Source: Clostridium sp. CAG:967 (GTDB lineage Bacteria; Cyanobacteriota; Vampirovibrionia; Gastranaerophilales; Gastranaerophilaceae). Taken from it: a stretch of 23,972 bases of DNA. The stretch lies in the NCBI GenBank assembly GCA_000433095.1, contig HF991480.1, positions 9,660-33,631 of the forward strand, read 5' to 3'. The position numbers were made by a program, and so were the translations under genes. Shown here piece after piece: positions 1-8,366 of the stretch (position 1 is the stretch's first letter; each line of letters opens with the position of its first letter). Below the pieces are notes generated by a model. That model was not told where the DNA came from. It ran no database searches and saw only the letters and a program-made list of their open reading frames with translations.

Positions 1-1
1 T

Positions 2-673
2 TTGGCGGAGGTTCTTGTCACGCTCGGTATTATCGGTGTTGTATCAGCTATGACCGTACCTTCTTTGATGCAAAATCATCAGAGAAAAACGTATGTAACC
101 CAGTTGCATAAGGTGTATAACGAGTTATCACAAGCTTTTCTGCAATACCAAACAGATAAAAATGCCCTTAATCTTAAAGAAGCAGGGCTGATATCTGCAG
201 CTGATGTTAATGATTTTATGAATAAATATTTTAAGATAGTAAAGTATTGCCCTGATTCATTGGCAGAATGCTTTTGGGATGGAGGATATCGAAATATTAA
301 CGGAACAAAACTTAATGATGGTTCTTTTTGGTATGGTTCAGAAAAAGTTCCTTGTTATGCACTTGCAAATGGAGCATCAGTGTGTGTGGAATGGGTTACG
401 CTTCATGGAACTTTTGGACATTTAACAATTGATGTTAATGGTAAAAAAGGTCCAAACATTGCGGGGCGTGACTTGTTTTTTATTGCATTTTACAATGACG
501 GGACTATTGATGAAGAGGGTGTTCCTAGTTCATGCAGAGCTTCCGGTACCGGATGCGGTTCCGGGAAGACCAGTGCGAAGGATGCCAGGGCTGCACTTGG
601 TTGTGCGGGACGTTCAGATGCTAAAGGATGTTTCGGTTTAATATTAAACGATAATTGGGATATGACATATTAA
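2..673 (+). CDS. Type IV prepilin-like protein, 5' end cut by the window edge
   Basis: The visible protein begins inside the prepilin processing region: LAEVLVTLGIIGVVSAM is the hydrophobic N-terminal helix that normally follows a G/FT cleavage site, so the leader peptide and true start lie outside the window. The first visible TTG is therefore a Leu codon and not a start. The family role is a pilin or pseudopilin subunit assembled in the inner membrane after cleavage by a prepilin peptidase. The globular part (about residues 30-223) contains several Cys (YCPDSLAEC, VPCYAL, SSCRASGTGC, GCAGRSDAKGC), which could form disulfides outside the membrane. It shares a 'DVNGKKGPNxxGRDxFFxxF' stretch and a Cys-rich C-terminus ending near 'LILNDNWDM' with the second prepilin at 7719-8404, so the two are paralogues. 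It ends just before a strong terminator. Whether it is a major or minor pilin cannot be decided. Confidence 0.88.
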   Translation: MAEVLVTLGIIGVVSAMTVPSLMQNHQRKTYVTQLHKVYNELSQAFLQYQTDKNALNLKEAGLISAADVNDFMNKYFKIVKYCPDSLAECFWDGGYRNINGTKLNDGSFWYGSEKVPCYALANGASVCVEWVTLHGTFGHLTIDVNGKKGPNIAGRDLFFIAFYNDGTIDEEGVPSSCRASGTGCGSGKTSAKDARAALGCAGRSDAKGCFGLILNDNWDMTY

Positions 674-702
674 AAAAAGGCTCTATTTAAAGAGCCTTTT
701 TT
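673..702. terminator. Bidirectional intrinsic terminator
   Basis: A stem GGCTCT (679-684) pairs with AGAGCC (691-696) around an ATTTAA loop. It is flanked by A6 on the left (673-678) and T6 on the right (697-702), so it can work in both directions. It sits between convergent genes: the prepilin ending at 673 and the minus-strand gene ending at 708. Confidence 0.92.
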
Positions 703-707
703 ATTTA

Positions 708-1832
708 TTATTTTTTAGTTTCAATGTAATTTGTATTCGGTATATATGAGCCTTCGTTGTTAATTTCGATTTTATTAATGATTTTTGCACGTTTTTTGCG
801 GAATAACATATCGACAAAAGCTTCAAGTCGTGTTATAAAACCTGCTTCGCCTGTCTGTTCGTCTATTGTAAGATTTAACAGCGGTTTGTTAAACCGTTTT
901 GCACGTCTTGTAATTCTTTCAATCATTAATGAATCAGGTCCGCATCCGAATGCTGTTAAGGTTATAAGTCCGTCAATCTTATTATCTTTTAGATAATGAC
1001 CGGCTGCACCTGTCATTTCGTGTTCGTTTGCCCAGTACATGTCCTGACCGAGTGTTTTAATCCCGTCGTCCATCTGCTCGTTTGATAACTGCAATGAGGA
1101 ATAAACTCTTACATCCATAGCTTCAAGTTTATCAAAGATTTTCATAGATGCTCTTTCGTCGAAGATGTTGTATCCGTGTGAAATCAAGCCGATAGAGATA
1201 GGAAATTCTTTTGTCTGGCTTTCGATGAATACTTTACCCTGCAAAGCATAATTCATTGCTTTTTTATAACTCATTCCTGATTTAGACATAATATGGAAAT
1301 TATTATATGTTCTCCAGCCGGCTTTAGAAGCTTTTTTAATGCGTTCTTCATCGGTAATGCCGAACGGAGCTGCCATTTCTTTTAAAAACTCATAAAGCCC
1401 CTGATTTTTTTCAGATTTGTCAAGAGTTGCTTCAATCATGGTAAAATCTTTTTTTACAACATTTCTTACTAAATCAGGTAAGCCTCTGATTTTAGAACAG
1501 TTGTATATCTTAGGTGCGATAGACTGAATTGACGGTACAAGTATTTTATCAATACCTTTGTCAATTAGATTTAAAACATGTCCTATATAAATTTTAATAG
1601 GTAAGCAGGTTTCTGTAACTACAAGAGCAGAACCGCTTGTCATTGTTTGTTTTGTTGTTACATCTGATAAAACGATTTTAATCCCAAGATCTGTGAAAAA
1701 TCCGTGATAAAACGGATAATTATGATAAAAAGACATTCCACGTGGGATGCCGATTACCATATCATTGTTTTTTGAATTGTTTTCCAAAGTTAAATATTCC
1801 TTTTTATTTCTACTACCATGATAATACTTCAA
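708..1832 (-). CDS. DUF2229-type, acyl-CoA dehydratase activase-related protein
   Basis: The protein resembles the DUF2229 / 2-hydroxyacyl-CoA dehydratase-like family found fused to or next to BcrA/BadF-type ATPase activases. Recognisable stretches are IGIPRGMSFYHNYPF (from residue 27), VVTETCLPIK with Cys76, YNCSKIRGLPD with Cys112, TAFGCGPDS, and DEQTGEAGFITRLEAF near the C-terminus. The three conserved Cys (TETC, NCSK, FGCG) are suitable ligands for an iron-sulfur cluster, as in the dehydratase subunits of this superfamily; this is inferred and not shown. It appears as a single-domain protein with no activase ATPase domain and no dehydratase partner in the window. The start is uncertain. 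The longest frame begins with TTG (1832) without a well-placed ribosome site; another TTG at 1787 has AAGGA ten bases upstream, and the first ATG is at 1760, just before the conserved region. The reaction is unknown. Confidence 0.82.
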   Translation of the reverse strand: MKYYHGSRNKKEYLTLENNSKNNDMVIGIPRGMSFYHNYPFYHGFFTDLGIKIVLSDVTTKQTMTSGSALVVTETCLPIKIYIGHVLNLIDKGIDKILVPSIQSIAPKIYNCSKIRGLPDLVRNVVKKDFTMIEATLDKSEKNQGLYEFLKEMAAPFGITDEERIKKASKAGWRTYNNFHIMSKSGMSYKKAMNYALQGKVFIESQTKEFPISIGLISHGYNIFDERASMKIFDKLEAMDVRVYSSLQLSNEQMDDGIKTLGQDMYWANEHEMTGAAGHYLKDNKIDGLITLTAFGCGPDSLMIERITRRAKRFNKPLLNLTIDEQTGEAGFITRLEAFVDMLFRKKRAKIINKIEINNEGSYIPNTNYIETKK

Positions 1833-1858
1833 AAGAAAAATTTTTACTATCCTTTATT

Positions 1859-1886
1859 AATATATTTTACATATTTTTGTTGTAAA
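1859..1886 (-). promoter_or_regulatory. Putative promoter of the DUF2229-type gene
   Basis: On the minus strand there is a -35 TTTACA (1881-1886), a 16-base spacer and a -10 TATATT (1859-1864). It lies in the 76-base region divergent with rsmE and points into the gene that starts near 1832. Confidence 0.45.
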
Positions 1887-1908
1887 ATTAGATAAAGAAG
1901 GAGTTTTA

Positions 1909-2658
1909 ATGCCGCATTTTTTTATCAGTTCACAAGACGTGAAGAATAATAAGATTACTATATCGGATAAAGAAAATTATATTCATATAGCTAAATCTTT
2001 GCGGATTAAGAAAGGTGAACAACTGCTTTTAATTGACGAAAATCAAATTCAATACGAAACTGTTGTTGAAGAAATTACCAATAAGGAGATAACAGTTGAT
2101 ATTAAAAATAGTTATAGGTCTGTTAGAAGGCTTGGTTTTCGATTATATCTTGCACAAAGTCCACTCAGGAGTGATGCACAGTCAATCATTATTGAAAAAG
2201 CAACCGAACTCGGTGCAGATGGGATATATCCTGTGCTTACTGATAATTGTGCTCTTAACAAATCTGTTGTCGAAAAGAAAATCAGCAAGTGGCAGCGCAT
2301 TATGTATGAAGCTTCTAAGCAATGTGAAAGGGCTTATACCCCCACATGTTACGAATTGACGAATTTGTTAAATGTTATTAAATTAAAAGATGAAGGATAT
2401 AAGGTTATAGCTTTTTGCGAAAGGTTAACTGATTTATCTCTGCATAAGTACTGTGCTGAAAATCCGATTGTAAGTAATGATAAAGTTGTTATTATTATAG
2501 GTCCTGAAGGCGGGTTTTCAGAAAAAGAGTTTAAACTGTTAGAGGAAAATAAAATACCTATGCTTACTTTAGGTGATTTGATACTGAAAGCTGAAACGGC
2601 TGTTATAGTTGCTTTAGGAAATGTAATATATGAATTCGAAAATTATAGAAAAAATTAA
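1909..2658 (+). CDS. rsmE: 16S rRNA (uracil1498-N3)-methyltransferase RsmE
   Basis: This is a 249-residue protein of normal RsmE length. The C-terminal SPOUT knot motifs are clear: IIIGPEGGFSEKE (GPEGGF at 198-203) and LGDLILKAETA (221-231), which form the SAM-binding trefoil knot. The N-terminal PUA-like part begins MPHFFISSQDV and includes HIAKSLRIKKGEQL, typical of the family's 'HLxxVLRxxxGD' region. The family methylates N3 of U1498 in helix 44 of 16S rRNA, acting on the assembled 30S subunit. The start is well supported by AAGAAGGAG (1895-1903), five bases before the ATG. It overlaps the following tRNA nucleotidyltransferase gene by 29 bases, so the two RNA-processing genes are probably co-transcribed. 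The usual Arg in the 'LGxxILRxETA' motif is Lys here, a conservative change. Confidence 0.95.
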   Translation: MPHFFISSQDVKNNKITISDKENYIHIAKSLRIKKGEQLLLIDENQIQYETVVEEITNKEITVDIKNSYRSVRRLGFRLYLAQSPLRSDAQSIIIEKATELGADGIYPVLTDNCALNKSVVEKKISKWQRIMYEASKQCERAYTPTCYELTNLLNVIKLKDEGYKVIAFCERLTDLSLHKYCAENPIVSNDKVVIIIGPEGGFSEKEFKLLEENKIPMLTLGDLILKAETAVIVALGNVIYEFENYRKN

Positions 2659-4027
2659 ATGTGATGACATTCTGTCAAAAATTATCGCATCGTTTGATAA
2701 TAATATATATCTTGTTGGCGGTACTGTTCGTGACTTTTATCTTGGAAACGACAGTGTAGACAGAGATATTATTGTTATGGATGAAGATGCACGTAAATTT
2801 GCATTGAAACTTGCGGAATTTTTTAATGCTGCCTTTGTTCCGCTTGATGAAGAAAACAAGATATATAGACTTGTAATGCGTGACAAGATTAATTACATTG
2901 ATATTACAAATCCAATTGAAAATTCTCTTGAAAAAGACTTAATGCGCAGGGATTTAACAATTAATGCAATTGCTGTAAATATCAGAACAGGTGAAATTGT
3001 TGATATTTCCGGAGGTGTTACCGATATTAAAAACGGATGCATAAATTATGTTAATGAGATGAACTTTGTAGATGATCCTTTGAGATTGTTAAGAGTTTAC
3101 AGATTTCAGGCTATGTACGGATTTAATCTTGCTCCCGAAACTATCAGTGCTGTGTGCAAATATTCTGATTTAATTCATAAACCGGCGCCTGAAAGAATTA
3201 ACTATGAAATTATGAAGCTGTTTAGCGGTGAATATGCGCATATTGCTCTGGAAAATATGAATAAAACATGGATTTTAGAAGAAATTTTTCCTGTGGTTAA
3301 GGAGTTAAAACAGGTTCCTCCAAATTCTCATCATCATCTTGATTTATTTCACCATTCTGTTGAAACCGTAAAACAGGTGCAGAATTTATATAATGAGGCT
3401 GTTGAAGAAGTTAAGGAGCATTTGGATAAAATTGAGTTCGGAGGCTTTTCTAGACTTGCTCATTTAAAACTTGCTGCTTTTTTGCATGATATAGGCAAAT
3501 TTTCTACCTGGACAATTGAAGAAGGAAAACATCGTTTTATAAAACATGATGATGCAGGTGCTAAGTTATCTTTAAAGATTTTGAAAGACTTGCATTTTTC
3601 TAATAAACAGATTGATTATATTTCATCAATGATTAAATATCACATCTATCCTTCTCATGTAATGACTTCACCGCAGATTACAGAAAAGATAATGATGCGT
3701 TATGTACGTAAAATGGATAAAAACTCAATTGATGCGATTATACTGGCTCAAGCTGACAGATTATCCGCAAGAGGTCCTGAGATTACGGATGAAATAGTTG
3801 AAAGAAATATTAATTCTTTAAATATGCTTCTTAGATTTTATCTCGAAGCCAGGGAAACTTTAAAGCCGCTTCCAAAACTGCTTAGCGGTAATGAAGTTAT
3901 GTCTATTTTAAACATTAAACCGTCACCTGAACTCGGAGAAATTATGAATGCTCTTCATGAAGCACAGCTTTCTGGAGATATTACTTCCAGAGAGCATGCT
4001 GTAGATTTTGTTAAAAAGCTTGTATAG
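2630..4027 (+). CDS. cca: CCA tRNA nucleotidyltransferase / poly(A) polymerase family protein with HD domain
   Basis: Class II nucleotidyltransferase of 465 residues. The head domain has LVGGTVRDFYLG (28-39) and the catalytic acidic pair DRD (44-46). The motif RRDLTINAIAV (106-116) and the neck motif DDPLRLLRVYRF (148-159) follow, then ERINYEIMKLF (188-198). The C-terminal half carries an HD metal-binding domain with AAFLHDIGKF (282-291; H286, D287) and downstream His residues (HRFIKHDDAG). The family adds or repairs the 3' CCA end of tRNA; the HD domain is often linked to phosphatase or phosphodiesterase activity. The start at 2630 lies inside the end of rsmE, with AGGAA (2616-2620) nine bases upstream. 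In some bacteria, including Cyanobacteria, CC-adding and A-adding are split between two such enzymes, so the exact specificity is open. Confidence 0.92.
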   Translation: MNSKIIEKIKCDDILSKIIASFDNNIYLVGGTVRDFYLGNDSVDRDIIVMDEDARKFALKLAEFFNAAFVPLDEENKIYRLVMRDKINYIDITNPIENSLEKDLMRRDLTINAIAVNIRTGEIVDISGGVTDIKNGCINYVNEMNFVDDPLRLLRVYRFQAMYGFNLAPETISAVCKYSDLIHKPAPERINYEIMKLFSGEYAHIALENMNKTWILEEIFPVVKELKQVPPNSHHHLDLFHHSVETVKQVQNLYNEAVEEVKEHLDKIEFGGFSRLAHLKLAAFLHDIGKFSTWTIEEGKHRFIKHDDAGAKLSLKILKDLHFSNKQIDYISSMIKYHIYPSHVMTSPQITEKIMMRYVRKMDKNSIDAIILAQADRLSARGPEITDEIVERNINSLNMLLRFYLEARETLKPLPKLLSGNEVMSILNIKPSPELGEIMNALHEAQLSGDITSREHAVDFVKKLV

Positions 4028-4321
4028 TATATCCTTTGGCTATAATTTTATAAACAATAAGCGTATTTGTTACAATTATTTACAATAAATTTTGCTTTAA
4101 AAATTCATTATTTTTTTTATTTTTGATCTTTTTTTGTTAAATTTTTGACTTTTTTTTGAAAAATTTTTCTAAAATTTATATATTTTTAAAAAATAATTCA
4201 AAAATGCTTCTTAATATCTCCTTAACATTAAGTGTGACCTGCGCAATTTTTTTTTTGCCTGACTTTTAATATAAATGTGTGATTGATATAATAGACAGTG
4301 TAGTTTTAAACCAGACAAATT
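4028..4321. other. AT-rich intergenic region of 294 bases
   Basis: The region between the tRNA nucleotidyltransferase gene and the tandem membrane-protein genes holds no convincing gene. It contains many T tracts, including a run of ten T at 4247-4256, and no clear terminator hairpin for the upstream gene. The only supported element is the extended -10 promoter near its right end. Confidence 0.6.
4284..4292 (+). promoter_or_regulatory. Extended -10 promoter of the tandem membrane-protein genes
   Basis: TGATATAAT is a perfect extended -10 (TGnTATAAT, hexamer 4287-4292). No good -35 stands 17 bases upstream, which is usual for this class. The predicted transcript start near 4299 leaves a leader of about 22 bases before the ATG at 4322, and that leader has no clear Shine-Dalgarno sequence. 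Confidence 0.6.
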
Positions 4322-6022
4322 ATGATTGAAAAAATTAATTTATCAAGTGTAAATAAAAAGAATACCCCTCAAAGGGATAACTCTTGCCAAAATCCCAGCT
4401 TTAACGGATTGGGCAGCGGTATTATTGCAGGCGTTCAGCTGTGCGAAAAATATCCTATGCTTAATGTTACTGCGCTTGATTTGTCTACTGCTATAATTCC
4501 ACGTACAATTATTGAAACTAAAGAGTCTAATGGACATGCAGGATTTGAAGCTTTCAGACGTGAATCTTCAGGGCTGTTTGTAAACTGCCTTTTACCAAGC
4601 TTTATCGTAATGGGTATTGCTAAACTTGTTCAAAAACCTTTAATGGGTGATTTCTGCGGCAAGGGTAAATCAAATCTTGTAAATACATGGGCTAACAGTG
4701 ATAGTATTGATAAAATTCATAAATTCTACAGTGAAGCCTCAGGTGCTACTAAAGAAGAAAAAATTTATAATACTTTCAGAAACCAGCTTGGCAGCCTTGT
4801 AGGTGTTGACGGTAATGAAGTCAAAGATTTTGCAGATATATTCCAAATTCCTAGAAGCCATGACGGCAAATTTGCAGGTAAAGCAGGTAACGAAAAAATT
4901 CATAATGCTCTTAAATCGTTAACTGATGCTGTGTTATCCGATAAGCATAGTTCAAAGAAAGTTTCTGAAGCTTACAGAGCTATTGTTGAAGAAACGCATA
5001 TTGCTGAAAACATTAGATTTAAAGGTGACAAAGGATTTTTCTCCAATAACCTTGAATCTGTTTGTGATGATACTGTTAAAATGCTTAGAGGCGTTGTAAA
5101 AGAAAATATTACCGATGCGGATAAGCTTACCAAGTACTTTAATAAGGCTAAAAAACTTGTTAATGTTAAGAGTATAGCAGGTTTGGGCATAATTATTCCT
5201 CTTGCAATATCAATGCAGCCTATTAACAGATGGATTACGCACAAAACATCAGGTAAAAAAGGTGCACCGATTTACAAGGACTTTAACCAGCAAACTGAAC
5301 ATAAAGAACTTACACCAAAAGAAAAGAACGAACTTTTAGCCCAAAAATTTATTTCCATAGGCTCTATGATTGGTGTAACTGGACTTTCAATGTTTATGGA
5401 CAGACCTGTTTGGAAAAACATATTACAATTTAAAGGTCTTTTCCCGACAATGGATCAGGCAAGAATTATTTCTACAGCAACATTTGCAAGCCGTATGGGT
5501 GCTGCGGAAGACAGAAATGAACTGCGTGAAGCAACTGTTCGTGACATAGCAACATTTGCAAGCTTTTATTTCTTAGGTGATTATGTTGCAAAAGGTATTG
5601 CAACCTTCTTAGAAAAGAAAAATGACGGAGTTCATTTAATTAACAGACTGAAAGAAACTTCTAAAGATGCTAACCCGCTTCAAAAACTTTGGAACTGGGC
5701 AAAACATACATCTTTGAAATCTTCAGATGAATTAGTTACCGCTAAAGATAAGCGTCTGAGAACAATTTGCCAAATAGGCAATATTGCTTTCTCATTGTTA
5801 TCTTTAGGAGTATTCATCCCTATTTACACCAGATCGAAAACAAATAAAAAACATGCAGAAGAACTTGCGAAATTAAATGCGGAAAAATCTTCCGGAACTT
5901 CAAACGCTTCTTCCTCCTCCTCGACAGAAACGACAGGAGCCGGGAAAGGCTCATCGCAAGATGAGTTCACAAAATCCTTAATCAAGGATAACACAGCGTT
6001 TAAGTCATTTTTTAATTCGTAG
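4322..6022 (+). CDS. Unknown multi-spanning membrane protein, paralogue of the next gene
   Basis: I do not recognise a characterised family. The 566-residue protein has an N-terminal polar stretch with NPSFNGL (F27-N-G29). This is followed by a conserved block (ALDLSTAIIPRT, then FEAFRRESSGLFVN), a hydrophobic segment (LLPSFIVMGIA), a charged middle region, and further hydrophobic segments (GLGIIIPLAISM, SIGSMIGVTGLSM, FASFYFLGDYVA, IAFSLLSLGVFIPIY). The block ASRMGAAEDRNELREATVRD is the best conserved with the neighbour at 6036-7718. The C-terminus is a Ser/Thr/Gly-rich tail (about residues 520-550) after a Lys-rich stretch. The start is the ATG just after the extended -10 promoter. The stop codon TAG overlaps the AGGAG of the next gene, indicating one operon. 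An envelope role is plausible from the membrane segments but is only inference. Confidence 0.85.
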   Translation: MIEKINLSSVNKKNTPQRDNSCQNPSFNGLGSGIIAGVQLCEKYPMLNVTALDLSTAIIPRTIIETKESNGHAGFEAFRRESSGLFVNCLLPSFIVMGIAKLVQKPLMGDFCGKGKSNLVNTWANSDSIDKIHKFYSEASGATKEEKIYNTFRNQLGSLVGVDGNEVKDFADIFQIPRSHDGKFAGKAGNEKIHNALKSLTDAVLSDKHSSKKVSEAYRAIVEETHIAENIRFKGDKGFFSNNLESVCDDTVKMLRGVVKENITDADKLTKYFNKAKKLVNVKSIAGLGIIIPLAISMQPINRWITHKTSGKKGAPIYKDFNQQTEHKELTPKEKNELLAQKFISIGSMIGVTGLSMFMDRPVWKNILQFKGLFPTMDQARIISTATFASRMGAAEDRNELREATVRDIATFASFYFLGDYVAKGIATFLEKKNDGVHLINRLKETSKDANPLQKLWNWAKHTSLKSSDELVTAKDKRLRTICQIGNIAFSLLSLGVFIPIYTRSKTNKKHAEELAKLNAEKSSGTSNASSSSSTETTGAGKGSSQDEFTKSLIKDNTAFKSFFNS

Positions 6023-6035
6023 GAGATAAAATATT

Positions 6036-7718
6036 ATGAAAATTCAACCGATAATACCCCAAAAACAAAATATTGATAATAAAAAAGATAACGTACAATT
6101 TACAGGCGCATTTGATGCAGTTAGTCTGGGTTTAAGATTTTTGGAAACAAATCAGGCGTGGGGCGCAAATGCTGTTGATTTAGCTTCAATGGTAATTCCA
6201 AGAACTACGGTAGACTTTGTTAACAGAGGACCTGCTGCCGGTACTGAAACTATGCGCCGTGAAGCTTCAGGAACGGTTAACCACTCTTTAGTCGGTGTAT
6301 ACGGCACAATTGCAGGTCTTGCGGTTGCTGCATCTTTAAATAAAAACTATGGAATTAAAGCTCACAAGATATTTGCCGATGATGAAACTTTATTAGAATT
6401 AGCAAATATCTGGAATAAGCAGATTAAACAAAACAAAACAGAGCCTGTAAAAGATTACCTGCAAGAAACTTTCGGTAAGCTGCAAACTCTTGTTAACGGC
6501 GAGTGGAAAGAAATTCCTAAAGAAAATATTGATTTGGTTGTTGAAAAATACAATGCAGCTCTTACCAACAAACAAACTCCTTCTGTGTTGAATGATGAAC
6601 TTAGAAATTATGCAAAATCAGTTATCACTCACTCTACAGGATCTGAAAATACTTTCCGATTTGCTAACGGTAAAAATACTGCTTCTCTTTCTAATATGCT
6701 TGAAAGTATTTATAATGTTTCTAAAACTTTTGTGGAAACTAATGTTGATAAGGCGTTCAGAGATGCTAAAGAGGTTGATACTAATGCATTTATTAAGTCT
6801 ATGAAGAAAATGAACCTTCGCCGTTCATTATTCGGACTTGGTATTGCTTCTGCTGTTGGTATGTCAATTCAGCCGTTAAATATTTACCTTACTAAACGTA
6901 AAACAGGCAGCGACGGTTTCGTTGGTGTTGAAGGGCGTACAAAAGACAATTCTGCTGGTTTTAAAGGGTTAAAAGCTCTTGCAGCGGCTGCATTCGGAGG
7001 CGGAATAATCGCTTCTATAGGTATTCAGGACGGTATTAAAGGTATTTTAAAGAAAATTCAATTTAAAGGATTAACACCTACATTAGACCAATTTAAATTT
7101 ATCTATGGCGTAACAATTATGTCTAGATTTATGGCAGCAAGGGACAAGGATGAACTTAGAGAATCTGTTGTAAAAGATGTTTTAGGTTTCTTTAACTGGC
7201 TTGTTTTAGGTAACTTTGTTTCTAAAATGACTGCTAATGCTATGGATCAAAATCTTATCAATTACAGTGAAAAAGAACATGGTAAAGGCTTCTTCAAAAA
7301 AATAATTAATGCTCCTATGGTGTCAAGAGATGAAGTGCTCCATAGAGGTTTGAAAGCTGCAGGAATTGATACTATTGAAAACGGTAAGGCTTTGAGCTTT
7401 AAACAAATGCTTAAAAAGCTTTCTGGTAATAATGTATCTGAGGCTATACGCAAAGAAACTAAAGGTAAATTAAGAGCTTTAAGCATAGCTCAAGTTGCGG
7501 GTTATTTATATTCAGGCTTGATTTTGGGTGTAGGTATACCTAAGTTAAACATCTATATGACAAATAAATCTGAAGCAAAACGTAAGGCAAGGCTTGCAGC
7601 AGAAAAAGCTGCTAAAGGAGATCAGCCTCAAACAGCTTCTGCAAATGCTCAAAACGATGCTAATTATCAGTCAATGATGAACCCTGCAAACTTGGAATTC
7701 TTGAGCAAAAATATGTAG
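6036..7718 (+). CDS. Unknown multi-spanning membrane protein, paralogue of the preceding gene
   Basis: This 560-residue protein aligns with the upstream gene product along most of its length. Shared blocks are the N-terminal F(x)G motif (VQFTGAF, F22-T-G24), AVDLASMVIPRT, TETMRREASGTVN, the 'SMQP/SIQP' turn after a hydrophobic segment (here GIASAVGMSIQPLNIYLTKR), FKGLTPTLDQ, MSRFMAARDKDELRESVVKD, and a last hydrophobic segment ending GVGIPKLNIYMTNK. A Lys/Ala-rich tail follows. Several hydrophobic segments suggest an integral membrane protein. AGGAG (6021-6025) ten bases upstream supports the ATG at 6036, and the 13-base gap supports co-transcription with the upstream gene. It ends at 7718, directly against the stop codon of the convergent prepilin gene, with no terminator between. 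No enzymatic motif is visible. Confidence 0.85.
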   Translation: MKIQPIIPQKQNIDNKKDNVQFTGAFDAVSLGLRFLETNQAWGANAVDLASMVIPRTTVDFVNRGPAAGTETMRREASGTVNHSLVGVYGTIAGLAVAASLNKNYGIKAHKIFADDETLLELANIWNKQIKQNKTEPVKDYLQETFGKLQTLVNGEWKEIPKENIDLVVEKYNAALTNKQTPSVLNDELRNYAKSVITHSTGSENTFRFANGKNTASLSNMLESIYNVSKTFVETNVDKAFRDAKEVDTNAFIKSMKKMNLRRSLFGLGIASAVGMSIQPLNIYLTKRKTGSDGFVGVEGRTKDNSAGFKGLKALAAAAFGGGIIASIGIQDGIKGILKKIQFKGLTPTLDQFKFIYGVTIMSRFMAARDKDELRESVVKDVLGFFNWLVLGNFVSKMTANAMDQNLINYSEKEHGKGFFKKIINAPMVSRDEVLHRGLKAAGIDTIENGKALSFKQMLKKLSGNNVSEAIRKETKGKLRALSIAQVAGYLYSGLILGVGIPKLNIYMTNKSEAKRKARLAAEKAAKGDQPQTASANAQNDANYQSMMNPANLEFLSKNM

Positions 7719-8366
7719 TTATAATCGTATAGGATAATCATCTGGTATTTCCCACTGGTTATCCTCTAATATCATTGTGCAGCTATTTCCATTTGACTTG
7801 CAAAGTTCATATTGTCTTGCTTTATCTCTTGGCCTATCTTCTGTTGCTGAACACCAGAAACCTGTAACTTGATTGGTTGATAATCTACAGTCTTTTTTTC
7901 TACATAAAATAAAGGCAAAAATATCTCTGCCTACTGTATTTGGCAGTTTGTCACCGTTAATGTCATAATAAATATCATAACAGTTGCCTATTTTGATAAA
8001 CATTTGAGAACCGTCTAAAAATGTTAATTTTGCACCGATTTTCCCTTGAAAATTCGTTTTTTCAATATCGTATGACTTTACATAAGGTTTTATATATTTT
8101 GCAAGAAAATTGTAAGAACTTTCCTGACTGTTCATTTCTCCAATTTCCCAATCTTCTCTCATCCCATTCTCTTGTTCTGCAAAGATTAGTGCCTGATTAA
8201 CAGAAGAAACGAATTTCTTAAGTCTTGCTGATGTTTCAGATTTTTTGTGATTTGAAATCAATGACGGCATTGTCATTGCTGCAACCACACCAATAACACC
8301 GAGAGTAATTAAAACCTCAGCTAATGTAAACCCTTTTAACCCCTTAAGATAATGCAAACCTTGCAC
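7719..8366 (-). CDS. Type IV prepilin-like protein, probably phase-variable (frame broken by a C10 tract)
   Basis: The body is a clear prepilin: KGFTLAEVLITLGVIGVVAAMTMPSLI holds the G/F prepilin-peptidase site and the N-terminal helix. A globular domain with paired Cys follows (GNCYD, FILCRKKDC, FWCSA, ELCKSNGNSC). It shares 'DINGDKLPNTVGRDIFAF' with the partial prepilin at 2-673. As written, the longest frame starts with GTG at 8366, which has no Shine-Dalgarno site because it directly follows ten C. A better start exists: ATG at 8404, with AAGGAGG (8412-8418) seven bases upstream. It is one base out of frame because of the length of the tract. With 11 C (or 8, or 14) the protein would gain a leader starting MIKSRALRVAPPP and ending LKGLKG. 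In the present state translation from 8404 stops soon after the tract, so expression is probably off or low. Confidence 0.87.
   Translation of the reverse strand: MQGLHYLKGLKGFTLAEVLITLGVIGVVAAMTMPSLISNHKKSETSARLKKFVSSVNQALIFAEQENGMREDWEIGEMNSQESSYNFLAKYIKPYVKSYDIEKTNFQGKIGAKLTFLDGSQMFIKIGNCYDIYYDINGDKLPNTVGRDIFAFILCRKKDCRLSTNQVTGFWCSATEDRPRDKARQYELCKSNGNSCTMILEDNQWEIPDDYPIRL

Noticed and set aside
1863..1888. Plus-strand promoter for rsmE using TTTACA (1866-1871) and TAAAAT (1883-1888)
   Set aside because: The spacer would be only 11 bases, outside the range for a normal sigma-70-type promoter; the true promoter was not identified.
4221..4232. CTTAACATTAAG as a terminator hairpin
   Set aside because: The stem is five A/T-rich pairs with a two-base loop and no T run directly after; too weak.
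4080..4260. T-rich stretch as a replication origin or CRISPR leader
   Set aside because: No DnaA-box cluster, no direct repeats and no dnaA/dnaN-type neighbours; it is only AT-rich intergenic DNA.
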